Below, in pieces: positions 1 through 6,171 of a stretch of 10,440 nucleotides of DNA. The DNA is from an uncultured Pseudomonadota bacterium (lineage in GTDB: Bacteria; Myxococcota; UBA796), in NCBI GenBank assembly GCA_913040875.1, contig CAJWHX010000081.1:1-10440 (forward strand), read 5' to 3'. Below the pieces are notes generated by a model. It was given only the letters and a program-made list of their open reading frames with translations, was not told where the DNA came from and ran no database searches. The first letter of the stretch is position 1. Every line of letters starts with the position of its first letter. Made by a program: the position numbers and the translations under genes.

Positions 1-2050
1 CGATAGGGTGTATCCCTTTGCCAATGAACTATGTGATGGTATCGACAATGACTGTGACCTTGTGATTTCGGCTCCGGAAGAAGATAACGATGGTGATGGC
101 TATGTAGAATGTACGATTGACTCAGAAGGTTGGTTTGGTGCCTCAACCATCATTGGTGGGAATGATTGCGATGATACGAACGTTGCAATCAGCCCACAAT
201 TGGTAGAGTTGTGTGATGGTATTCCCAATTCTTGTGGTGTATTGCCTGCTGTTGAAATCGATGATGATGGAGATGGATACGTCGAGTGTACTATTGATTC
301 AGGAGGCTGGGTAGGGTCCTCGGGTGTTGTCGGTGGGAACGATTGTGATGACTTTAATACGGGGGTCAATCCGGGATCTGTGGAAGTCTGTGATGGTATC
401 GACAACGATTGTATAAATGGCATCGACGATGGTGTATTGTTGAGCTTTTATTTTGATTCTGATGGAGATGGCTACGGAAATCCAAATAGCAGTACTCAAT
501 CCTGTTCTCAACCAAGTGGGTATGTCACCAATACCGGAGACTGTAATGATTCTCAAAGTTTAGCCTATTCAGGAGCAACAGAATCTTGCGACGGTGTAGA
601 CAATGATTGTGATGGTCAGGTTGATGAGGGAGTGTTGGGAACCTACTACAATGATTCTGATGGTGATGGTTACGGAAATCCAGGCAGCAGTACTCAATCC
701 TGTTCTCAACCAAGTGGGTATGTCACCAATAGCAATGATTGTAATGACTTCCAGAGTTTAGCCTATACTGGTGCGTCAGAACTTTGCGATGGAGTCGACA
801 ATGATTGTGATGGTCAGACTGATGAGGGACTGTTGGGAACCTATTATGTCGATTCTGATGGAGATGGTTACGGAAATCCAAACAGCAGTACCCAATCCTG
901 TTCCCAACCAAATGGGTATGTCACCAATACCGGAGACTGTAATGATTCTCAAATATTAGCTTATACTGGAGCAACGGAATCCTGTGACAGTGTAGACAAT
1001 GATTGTGATGGTCAGATTGATGAAGGATTGCAAACCACTTATTACAATGATGCGGATAGTGATGGCTATGGAAACACCAATAGTGCTGTTCTTTCTTGCT
1101 CACAACCCGGAGGCTATGTCACCAACGCTGGAGATTGCAATGATGCTTCTAGTGCGATTTACCCAAATGCCGGTGAGATCTGTGATGGTTTGGACAACAA
1201 CTGCAACAACTCGGTAGATGAAGGAGTGATGGGTACGTATTATGTAGATAACGATGGTGATGGATTTGGGTCTACATCGTCAGTACAAGCCTGTAATCTT
1301 CAGAGTGGCTATGCCACCAACACCATGGATTGTGATGATAGCAATTCTGCCGCGACATTTTACGGTTCGGATCAGGCATGTGTGCTTCCAAGTTGTTTGG
1401 AACTGTACAATGCCAATCAAACACTGGGTTGGCCTGTTTCTGGTGGGAATATGGACGGATACTATTGGATTCAGCCCAATTCTGGTTCGCCATATGGCGC
1501 CTGGTGTGACATGACTGGTGGCGGTTGGACGCGTGTATCTAGCATCGAGGCTCATACACATTTGTCTGGCGATATGGTTGCTGTACATCCTGCTCCAATA
1601 TCGGGCTTGGATGCCACAGATGGACCCTATACTAGAGACAAAGGTGGTAGTCATACGTATTGGTATACATTTACTTTCAATGCATCCTTTACCCAGTTTA
1701 AGTTTGACAATTACATTATAAAAGCAAATGCAGTCTCCGGTGATCAAAGCGATCTGAGCCCTCATTTATTTACGGTTTCATCATGGAATCAATGCTATAT
1801 AAATGGTGGTCACGGTGATATAGGCGCTGGAGGGGTTGCAGATGGACCGATATACTCTTTGGGGACTCAAATGGCTAGTCAATGCTCCAGCTGGGGTGCT
1901 TGTTGGTGTAACGATTGTGAATATACTGCAGATCCAGGACCGTACAATTTGTCTGGTCCAGAAACCAAAATGCGCATCATTTGGGGAGAAGGTGGTACTG
2001 AATGGGAAGGGTGGTATCCATGGTACAGGGGATACATTTATCTGAGATAG
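1..2050 (+). CDS. MopE-type metal-binding repeat protein with C-terminal fibrinogen-like (GGGWT) domain, 5' partial
   Basis: The reading frame is open from base 2, so the N-terminus lies outside the window. The GTG at 8 falls inside a repeat (RVYPFANELCDG) and is not a start. The visible part is a chain of MopE-type putative metal-binding repeats: acidic DxDGDGY loops alternating with CDGxDNDCDGxxDEG motifs. There are two repeat classes. Two units of about 59 residues carry DGDGYVECTIDS and GGNDCDD (about 85-430), followed by four units of exactly 66 residues and a decayed fifth. The C-terminal part, from about base 1390, reads SCLELYNANQ, then DGYYWIQP, then AWCDMTGGGWTRV, which is the bacterial fibrinogen-like YCDxxxxGGGW domain. 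It ends in an aromatic, glycine-rich tail. Cys pairs and DxDxDG loops suggest an extracytoplasmic, calcium- or metal-stabilised surface or secreted protein. Its ligand is unknown. It converges on the lipoprotein gene on the minus strand, and I see no convincing terminator in the 79-bp gap. Confidence 0.9.
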   Translation, partial: DRVYPFANELCDGIDNDCDLVISAPEEDNDGDGYVECTIDSEGWFGASTIIGGNDCDDTNVAISPQLVELCDGIPNSCGVLPAVEIDDDGDGYVECTIDSGGWVGSSGVVGGNDCDDFNTGVNPGSVEVCDGIDNDCINGIDDGVLLSFYFDSDGDGYGNPNSSTQSCSQPSGYVTNTGDCNDSQSLAYSGATESCDGVDNDCDGQVDEGVLGTYYNDSDGDGYGNPGSSTQSCSQPSGYVTNSNDCNDFQSLAYTGASELCDGVDNDCDGQTDEGLLGTYYVDSDGDGYGNPNSSTQSCSQPNGYVTNTGDCNDSQILAYTGATESCDSVDNDCDGQIDEGLQTTYYNDADSDGYGNTNSAVLSCSQPGGYVTNAGDCNDASSAIYPNAGEICDGLDNNCNNSVDEGVMGTYYVDNDGDGFGSTSSVQACNLQSGYATNTMDCDDSNSAATFYGSDQACVLPSCLELYNANQTLGWPVSGGNMDGYYWIQPNSGSPYGAWCDMTGGGWTRVSSIEAHTHLSGDMVAVHPAPISGLDATDGPYTRDKGGSHTYWYTFTFNASFTQFKFDNYIIKANAVSGDQSDLSPHLFTVSSWNQCYINGGHGDIGAGGVADGPIYSLGTQMASQCSSWGACWCNDCEYTADPGPYNLSGPETKMRIIWGEGGTEWEGWYPWYRGYIYLR
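431..1222 (+). repeat. Four 198-bp in-frame tandem repeats (66 aa each)
   Basis: The copies lie at 431-628, 629-826, 827-1024 and 1025-1222. The landmark AGCAGTACTCAATCCTG occurs at 488, and near-identical versions occur at 686 and 884. The aligned position in copy four is 1082, so each step is exactly 198 bp. Copies one to three are nearly identical at DNA level, while copy four is diverged (for example SAVLSCSQPGG replaces SSTQSCSQPSG). A degenerate fifth unit follows from 1223. Each unit encodes a DxDxDGYG loop, a CSQPxGYVTN segment, GDCND and CDxVDNDCDGQxDE. The similarity suggests recent expansion by recombination or slippage. Confidence 0.93.
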
Positions 2051-2129
2051 GTCGAATACAACCTTGTTTACTTTGTGCCCCTGATCTAACGACGGGTGAT
2101 TAATGTGATGCAGTATGACGTGAATAGAC

Positions 2130-3701
2130 TTACTCTTCGCAGGAAGGCAACTCAGTGTATTCAATCGATACCGTGCTACCAGATACAGGAATATTGGATT
2201 GAAGAACGACCTCATTGGTACTAGAATCAAAGGTCCAGTCTGTGTGGTCGATGCCGTCAACCGTTACTGTGATGCTATTTTCAGAAGCTGTATTCTGTAA
2301 CGCAAATCGAGATTGAGAGATGCTTGAGTTGGCGAGGAGTTGGAGCGAGATTGGACTGGTCCAGTCAGAACAAATACTGAGGAACGTTCCCCCAGTGATT
2401 TGAGTGGACTCCCAATATCCTGAGCCAAAAAGTGCTGTCCCACCACATCCACTTGGGTAGTCACCCGCTACTGCAGACAATCGAACCAGATTGGGGTCAC
2501 CTTTCGCAGCATAGATTCGATCGATGTAGGATTGCCATTGCGTTCCGCAGATACCCGGATTCGGAGATTGTTCACATTCATCCGACAGCATGATGATGTG
2601 CAGCTGTGCATTGGGTCTGAGGAATCCTTCATTGCACTCACCTGGGGTGGTTTTCTCAACCGCTCGAGTGACATTGGTGAGTAAAGCCTCGGTGAATGAA
2701 ATGTCATAGGCTCCCGTTTGAACGGCCTGCGCAAAGATCGAATCGTAAGAAGGAGTGGACGGAGTCAAGATACCAGAGTGGTTGCATCCATGATCGGCGT
2801 TCACGACCATCACTTGCCAGTCCGATGTGTAGGTTGAAAGCGTGGTGATGAATGTGTTGAATTGTTGACCTAGGGTGACAGCCTCATCGCTCATCGAGCT
2901 GCTGAGATCCACAGAGAACAGGATGTCGCTCTTGGGACCTTCTTGAATGGTCCACGACTCGATGTGCTCCGTTGCGAGACCATAGCCCAATGCCGAGAAG
3001 GTATAGGGGTGATTGACGGCATCCGATTGAATATCAAACAGGTATTCAATAGGGTCCGTTGTTGAAGGGGTGAATTCGATTCGTAATTCTTCATTGTCTG
3101 ATGGGGCTAGGGTTAAGGGAATACTGTCATTTGAAATAAAGCCAATGTCATTCTCCTGCGTTGAGACGGCAAAGATCGTTAATGGCGCAGTTCCAATATT
3201 GCTGACTTGAAAAGTGTGTTCACTGTAGCATCCGAGAGTTTGTCCTCCCATGTCGATGGGGTTTGGAGTCACAGATAGCATTGGTGCAGTTAACGTACCC
3301 ATCAATGGAACCTCTACTACGGGAGTATCGATATCATTGCTTCCAACGGATAGGGTTGCATCATTTTGAATCGTTATCGGTTCAAAGACGAAGGGCAACG
3401 TAGCAGAATCATTTGGTTCAATCGAAAATTGCGTGAGAGCCGATGGATTTGTAAAAGATGCAGCCTCATCTCCTTGAATGACGACTGAAGATATGTCGAG
3501 CGTGGCTTCTCCGACATTGGAGATGGTTAAATTCCGCACAATTGGCTGATCAGAATACTCTCCAAAGTATAGTACTTCCGGTTCGACTTCTATGATGGGT
3601 AGAATACCGATTTCAGAATCCGACAGTTTACTTAAATTTTGGTCTTGGCATCCGAGCAATAATACAATCATTGAAATTCCTATCCGTACCGGTTGAATCA
3701 T
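2130..3701 (-). CDS. Lipoprotein with two Hydin-like Ig (choice-of-anchor D) modules and a vWA domain
   Basis: This is a complete 523-residue protein. The N-terminus MIQPVRIGISMIVLLLGC is a lipoprotein signal peptide with lipobox LLGC and acylated Cys18, so it is probably membrane anchored. Residues about 38-140 and 143-245 are two ASPM/SPD-2/Hydin-type Ig-like modules, seen as the patterns LYFGEYSDQPIVRNLTISNVG and IDMGG...HTFQVSNIGTAPL. A von Willebrand factor A domain follows, with the MIDAS motif DLSSS at residues 265-269, which in this family coordinates a divalent metal for ligand binding. Several Cys pairs in the C-terminal half suggest disulfides outside the cytoplasm. A short beta-rich tail ends in PSCEE. 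The ATG start is chosen because it gives a proper signal peptide; no clear Shine-Dalgarno precedes it. The likely role is adhesion or cell-surface protein assembly. The partner is unknown, although the convergent MopE protein is also a surface-type protein. Confidence 0.86.
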   Translation of the reverse strand: MIQPVRIGISMIVLLLGCQDQNLSKLSDSEIGILPIIEVEPEVLYFGEYSDQPIVRNLTISNVGEATLDISSVVIQGDEAASFTNPSALTQFSIEPNDSATLPFVFEPITIQNDATLSVGSNDIDTPVVEVPLMGTLTAPMLSVTPNPIDMGGQTLGCYSEHTFQVSNIGTAPLTIFAVSTQENDIGFISNDSIPLTLAPSDNEELRIEFTPSTTDPIEYLFDIQSDAVNHPYTFSALGYGLATEHIESWTIQEGPKSDILFSVDLSSSMSDEAVTLGQQFNTFITTLSTYTSDWQVMVVNADHGCNHSGILTPSTPSYDSIFAQAVQTGAYDISFTEALLTNVTRAVEKTTPGECNEGFLRPNAQLHIIMLSDECEQSPNPGICGTQWQSYIDRIYAAKGDPNLVRLSAVAGDYPSGCGGTALFGSGYWESTQITGGTFLSICSDWTSPISLQLLANSSISQSRFALQNTASENSITVTVDGIDHTDWTFDSSTNEVVLQSNIPVSGSTVSIEYTELPSCEE

Positions 3702-3743
3702 ATTCTACATCATATTTACGTAATATGAGGTGGATTCTAATTT

Positions 3744-3757
3744 ACCAGCCGGCTGGT
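3744..3757. repeat. Perfect 14-bp palindrome, candidate operator
   Basis: ACCAGCCGGCTGGT is its own reverse complement. It lies 43 bp ahead of the lipoprotein start and 79 bp ahead of the unknown gene. It overlaps a minus-strand TTGACC that could serve as a -35 element. No U tract follows on either strand, so a dimeric regulator site is more likely than a terminator. The regulator is unknown; the HTH-like segment in the adjacent gene makes autoregulation conceivable but unproven. Confidence 0.5.
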
Positions 3758-3826
3758 CAAATAGTGTCCCAGTAGACACTGAAATGTATCGAATCGTGCA
3801 TAATATTGATGTTCAATCGATGGCTT

Positions 3827-3830
3827 GGAG
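3827..3830 (+). promoter_or_regulatory. Ribosome binding site that sets the start at 3837
   Basis: GGAG followed by a six-base spacer and ATG. It argues against the upstream in-frame TTG at 3825, which overlaps this site. Confidence 0.6.
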
Positions 3831-3836
3831 TTCAAC

Positions 3837-4910
3837 ATGTACACGACGTTTATCCTTGATGAAGTTGGCAATCGCAAAATTATTATGGATTGGAGAGGGA
3901 GTCCTCCCTTCCAGTGGAATGAGGTGAAGGTTGCAGATTTGCTGTCTCAGTATCCAAATCATTGTGCTGGCTTGACCTTTGGATACTTTTGGACGGGGGA
4001 TGATTGGCACCCGCAACAAAATCGAATTGTCAGTCCAAAGTATGGGTGTTTACCAAATTTTAAGGGTCCGGACTTACCCAGTCCTAGGGGTCCTTTAGAA
4101 GGTACAGGTCCTCATACGAGAAAATCGGGGGATCAGTCCGCTCCCAGTTATCTACCGGTTGAAGTTGAAGACCAATTACCCAGCGATCTAGGTAGAGGAC
4201 GTCCTAGAGTTCGATGTGCCATTTGTGCTTGGAATTTAGGGCTGCCAGAACCATTCGATCGTACTTTACCGAAACCAGAATGTCGTCCAGTAAAACCCCC
4301 TGCACCAAATCAGTTCGCAACGATGATGCGTAGTTTGATTGAGGAGGGAAGAGTGACTCGACGACAGCTTGGAGACGCCTTGATTGGGAATCATCGATGG
4401 CGCAATCTGGATCGATGGATGGATATTGATCAGGCAGGAAAGAAAAAATTCTATGCGCCGCGTCCAGAACAATGTGCAAGGCTTTGGTCTGTAGTTGGAG
4501 AGGTAGATATGGCACCTTATTTGCAAGCGATAGAGGCTGATAAGTTAAACTTTAAGCGAACGCAAGAATGGTCAACGTGGCGTGAGATCCATCAGTATCC
4601 TGAGTGGGCAACATTGGAAGACAAGAATGGTCTCGTAGAATACCATCATCATCATTGTGGTCGTGTGACGACGAACTTGGCAGAGGTTACAGCGTACAAA
4701 GTGGTTGTGCAGGATCTCGACGGAGTGACTGTTTCACTCCTTCAAGAAGACTGGAAAGATGGAGAGAGCAGTTGGCGGAGCGTCGCAATACCAAAAGACG
4801 ATTTTTTGACCTTGACGCTGCTGGTCAAATATTTTCCACAGGTACCCGAGTGGCAGGAGACGGATCTCTTTTATTTTGGCCTCACCACAAATAATCAAAG
4901 TGATTCGTAA
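3837..4910 (+). CDS. Unrecognised Trp-rich protein with possible XRE-like helix-turn-helix segment
   Basis: I do not recognise a named family. I start it at ATG 3837, giving 357 residues, because GGAG at 3827-3830 lies six bases upstream; the TTG at 3825 would sit across that site. Residues about 1-70 are rich in aromatic residues (MDWRGSPPFQW, FGYFWTGDDW). Residues about 75-125 form a Pro/Gly-rich, probably disordered linker. A CAIC motif follows (Cys127, Cys130). Residues about 160-225 resemble a Cro/C1-type HTH unit: GRVTRRQLGDALIGN, then LDRWMD, then APRPEQCARLWSVVG, which is similar to the helix and PSPEQ endings of XRE proteins. Four consecutive His residues plus Cys occur at 270-274 and, with CxxC, could bind metal. 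There is no signal peptide or membrane segment. It heads the block that continues into the methyltransferase and ATPase-nuclease genes, so it may be a regulator or accessory part of that locus. This role is inferred from position only. Confidence 0.75.
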   Translation: MYTTFILDEVGNRKIIMDWRGSPPFQWNEVKVADLLSQYPNHCAGLTFGYFWTGDDWHPQQNRIVSPKYGCLPNFKGPDLPSPRGPLEGTGPHTRKSGDQSAPSYLPVEVEDQLPSDLGRGRPRVRCAICAWNLGLPEPFDRTLPKPECRPVKPPAPNQFATMMRSLIEEGRVTRRQLGDALIGNHRWRNLDRWMDIDQAGKKKFYAPRPEQCARLWSVVGEVDMAPYLQAIEADKLNFKRTQEWSTWREIHQYPEWATLEDKNGLVEYHHHHCGRVTTNLAEVTAYKVVVQDLDGVTVSLLQEDWKDGESSWRSVAIPKDDFLTLTLLVKYFPQVPEWQETDLFYFGLTTNNQSDS

Positions 4911-4939
4911 ATGTCTCTTGTTTGAAACGTAATCACTCA

Positions 4940-4975
4940 AGATGGAAGCCATCTGATTGAATGGGTTGCAAACCC
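4940..4975 (+). promoter_or_regulatory. Two small tandem hairpins in the methyltransferase leader
   Basis: AGATGG-AAG-CCATCT (4940-4954) is a perfect 6-bp stem with a 3-base loop. GGGTT-GCA-AACCC (4963-4975) is a 5-bp stem with a 3-base loop. Neither is followed by a U tract, so they are not standard intrinsic terminators. They lie between the unknown gene and the methyltransferase start at 5020 and could be operator dyads or leader RNA structures. A TTATAC element at 4985-4990 may be a -10 box, but a correctly spaced -35 is not seen. Confidence 0.35.
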
Positions 4976-5010
4976 TGAGGATTCTTATACACTACCCTCG
5001 AACCCAAAAA

Positions 5011-5014
5011 GAGG
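5011..5014 (+). promoter_or_regulatory. Ribosome binding site that sets the methyltransferase start
   Basis: GAGG with a five-base spacer to ATG 5020. It supports this start over the in-frame TTG at 4957, whose 21 extra codons do not resemble the family N-terminus. Confidence 0.65.
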
Positions 5015-5019
5015 AACCA

Positions 5020-6102
5020 ATGACAGAGGGCATTCGATATACCGGCAGTAAAAAAAATATCATCCCTCGCATTTTGTCGATGATTCAAGAACATCGGTTG
5101 AATGTGGAAACCGTTCTGGATGCCTGTGCAGGAACCACACGAGTGTCTCAGGCTTTTCGACAAGCCGGATACGCCGTCACAGCAAATGATCTGGCGGTGT
5201 ACAGCCAGGTGTTTGGACGATGTTATCTCATGAATTACAAGTTAGCCTCTTATTACGAGGACTGGGTTCAGCATCTGAACAACTTGACTGGTATCAACGG
5301 TTGGTTCTCCAAACACTATGGTGGATTGGTGACCAAAAACAAGGGTGGGAATGCAGTACAGAAGGATGGTAAGAAGCGTCCATGGCAGAAGCACAATACT
5401 CGAAAGTTGGATGCGATTCTGAATGAGATTCCAAAGCTGACGCAAGATGAAGTGGAGCGCTCTGTGTTGCTCACCAGTACGATGCTGGCAATGGATAAAG
5501 TCGACAATACAATGGGGCATCAAGTTGCTTATCTTAAAGAATGGTCGAAGCGTAGTTATACTCAAATGACGCTGTCCGTTCCGCATCTCATTCCAGAAGG
5601 GAAGCCATGCTCAGTATCTCAAAAATCGGTTTTTGATATTGATAAGGAGTACGATTTGGTGTATCTGGATCCACCTTACGGTACGAACAATCAGAAAACC
5701 AAGACCACCCGTGTTCGATATCGGTCTTATTACCACTTGTGGACCACCGTCTGTCAAAATGATGCTCCCACCTTACATGGGGCAGCCCTTCGTCGAAAAG
5801 ATGCTTCGTCAGATAGATTGCCAGGGGGCATTTCTGTCTTTGAGAATACGGATCACGATACTGTGTACAAAGCGACGGAGAGATTGATAGAGCAACTTGA
5901 CTGTCGATATGTCATGTTTTCGTACGCGAACAAAGCCAAACTCTCTGAACAAGACCTGCGCGAGATATTTGGAGCATACAAGATTTTGGATTTTGCAGCG
6001 TTTGAACACAAAGAAAATGCGATGAAGCACGCTACCATAAACGACGCTTGGCTAGGTGACCAGAGCAAAAATCAAGAGTTTTTGATTTTGGTAGAGAAAT
6101 GA
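5020..6102 (+). CDS. D12-class adenine-N6 DNA methyltransferase
   Basis: This 360-residue enzyme should transfer a methyl group from S-adenosylmethionine to the N6 of adenine in a specific DNA site. Motif X is IRYTGSKKNII at residues 5-15, the usual N-terminal signature of D12 (Dam/MboI-like) enzymes. Motif I is VLDACAGTT at 32-40, the SAM-binding loop. The catalytic motif IV is DPPY at 217-220, inside VYLDPPYG. The order X, I, long spacer, IV fits the alpha group, with the target recognition region between motifs I and IV. It is longer than Dam (about 280 residues), mainly in that spacer and the C-terminal part. The start at 5020 brings motif X to the expected N-terminal position and follows GAGG. 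No recognisable restriction endonuclease lies beside it, so in this window it is solitary. It sits 109 bp after the unknown gene and 69 bp before the ATPase, all on one strand. The recognition site cannot be read from the sequence. Confidence 0.92.
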   Translation: MTEGIRYTGSKKNIIPRILSMIQEHRLNVETVLDACAGTTRVSQAFRQAGYAVTANDLAVYSQVFGRCYLMNYKLASYYEDWVQHLNNLTGINGWFSKHYGGLVTKNKGGNAVQKDGKKRPWQKHNTRKLDAILNEIPKLTQDEVERSVLLTSTMLAMDKVDNTMGHQVAYLKEWSKRSYTQMTLSVPHLIPEGKPCSVSQKSVFDIDKEYDLVYLDPPYGTNNQKTKTTRVRYRSYYHLWTTVCQNDAPTLHGAALRRKDASSDRLPGGISVFENTDHDTVYKATERLIEQLDCRYVMFSYANKAKLSEQDLREIFGAYKILDFAAFEHKENAMKHATINDAWLGDQSKNQEFLILVEK

Positions 6103-6118
6103 GTTTGGCTTTTCCTCC

Positions 6119-6148
6119 TTTACAGCATTGGTTACTCTACTCTAGAGT
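6119..6148 (+). promoter_or_regulatory. Possible promoter with overlapping palindrome upstream of the ATPase
   Basis: TTTACA (6119-6124) resembles a -35 box. After an 18-base spacer, TAGAGT (6143-6148) is a weak -10. A perfect 10-bp palindrome, ACTCTAGAGT (6139-6148), covers the -10, which would suit repressor control. The start codon at 6172 has AAGGA at 6161-6165, six bases upstream. This is a visual match only, and read-through from the methyltransferase gene is also possible. Confidence 0.28.
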
Positions 6149-6171
6149 TATTCATCTTTGAAGGAAATACC

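Larger units (their letters stand above)
3702..3836. promoter_or_regulatory. Divergent intergenic region with two inverted repeats
   Basis: This 135-bp gap separates the divergently read lipoprotein gene and the unknown gene at 3837. It holds a perfect 14-bp palindrome, ACCAGCCGGCTGGT, at 3744-3757. It also holds a 6-bp inverted repeat, AGTGTC at 3763-3768 with GACACT at 3775-3780. An AT-rich element, CATAATAT, lies at 3799-3806 and could be a plus-strand -10 box, but I see no well-spaced -35. On the minus strand a TTGACC (3760-3755) overlaps the palindrome and could be a -35, but its -10 is unclear. The promoter content is inferred; only the dyads are directly seen. Confidence 0.4.

Noticed and set aside
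8..10. GTG as start of the first coding region
   Set aside because: The frame is open upstream to base 2 and the codon lies within a MopE-type repeat (RVYPFANE), so the gene is truncated at its 5' end by the window edge.
525..1103. Regularly spaced minus-strand open frames of about 60 codons in the first gene
   Set aside because: They recur with the 198-bp repeat and are antisense shadows of it; their His/Asn-rich products resemble no protein.
2051..2129. Terminator between the convergent first two genes
   Set aside because: Only a weak CCC/GGG pairing without a T tract is visible.
3825..3827. TTG start for the unknown gene
   Set aside because: It overlaps the GGAG ribosome binding site serving ATG 3837.
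4196..4205. Palindrome AGGACGTCCT inside the unknown gene
   Set aside because: It is within coding sequence with no promoter context; a 10-bp palindrome can occur by chance.
4644..4658. Four consecutive His codons as an engineered tag or proven metal site
   Set aside because: They lie inside the natural frame; metal binding is possible but unsupported beyond the CxxC elsewhere in the protein.
4957..4959. TTG start for the methyltransferase
   Set aside because: The added 21 residues are unlike the family N-terminus and run through two hairpins; ATG 5020 has GAGG at the right distance and puts motif X at the N-terminus.
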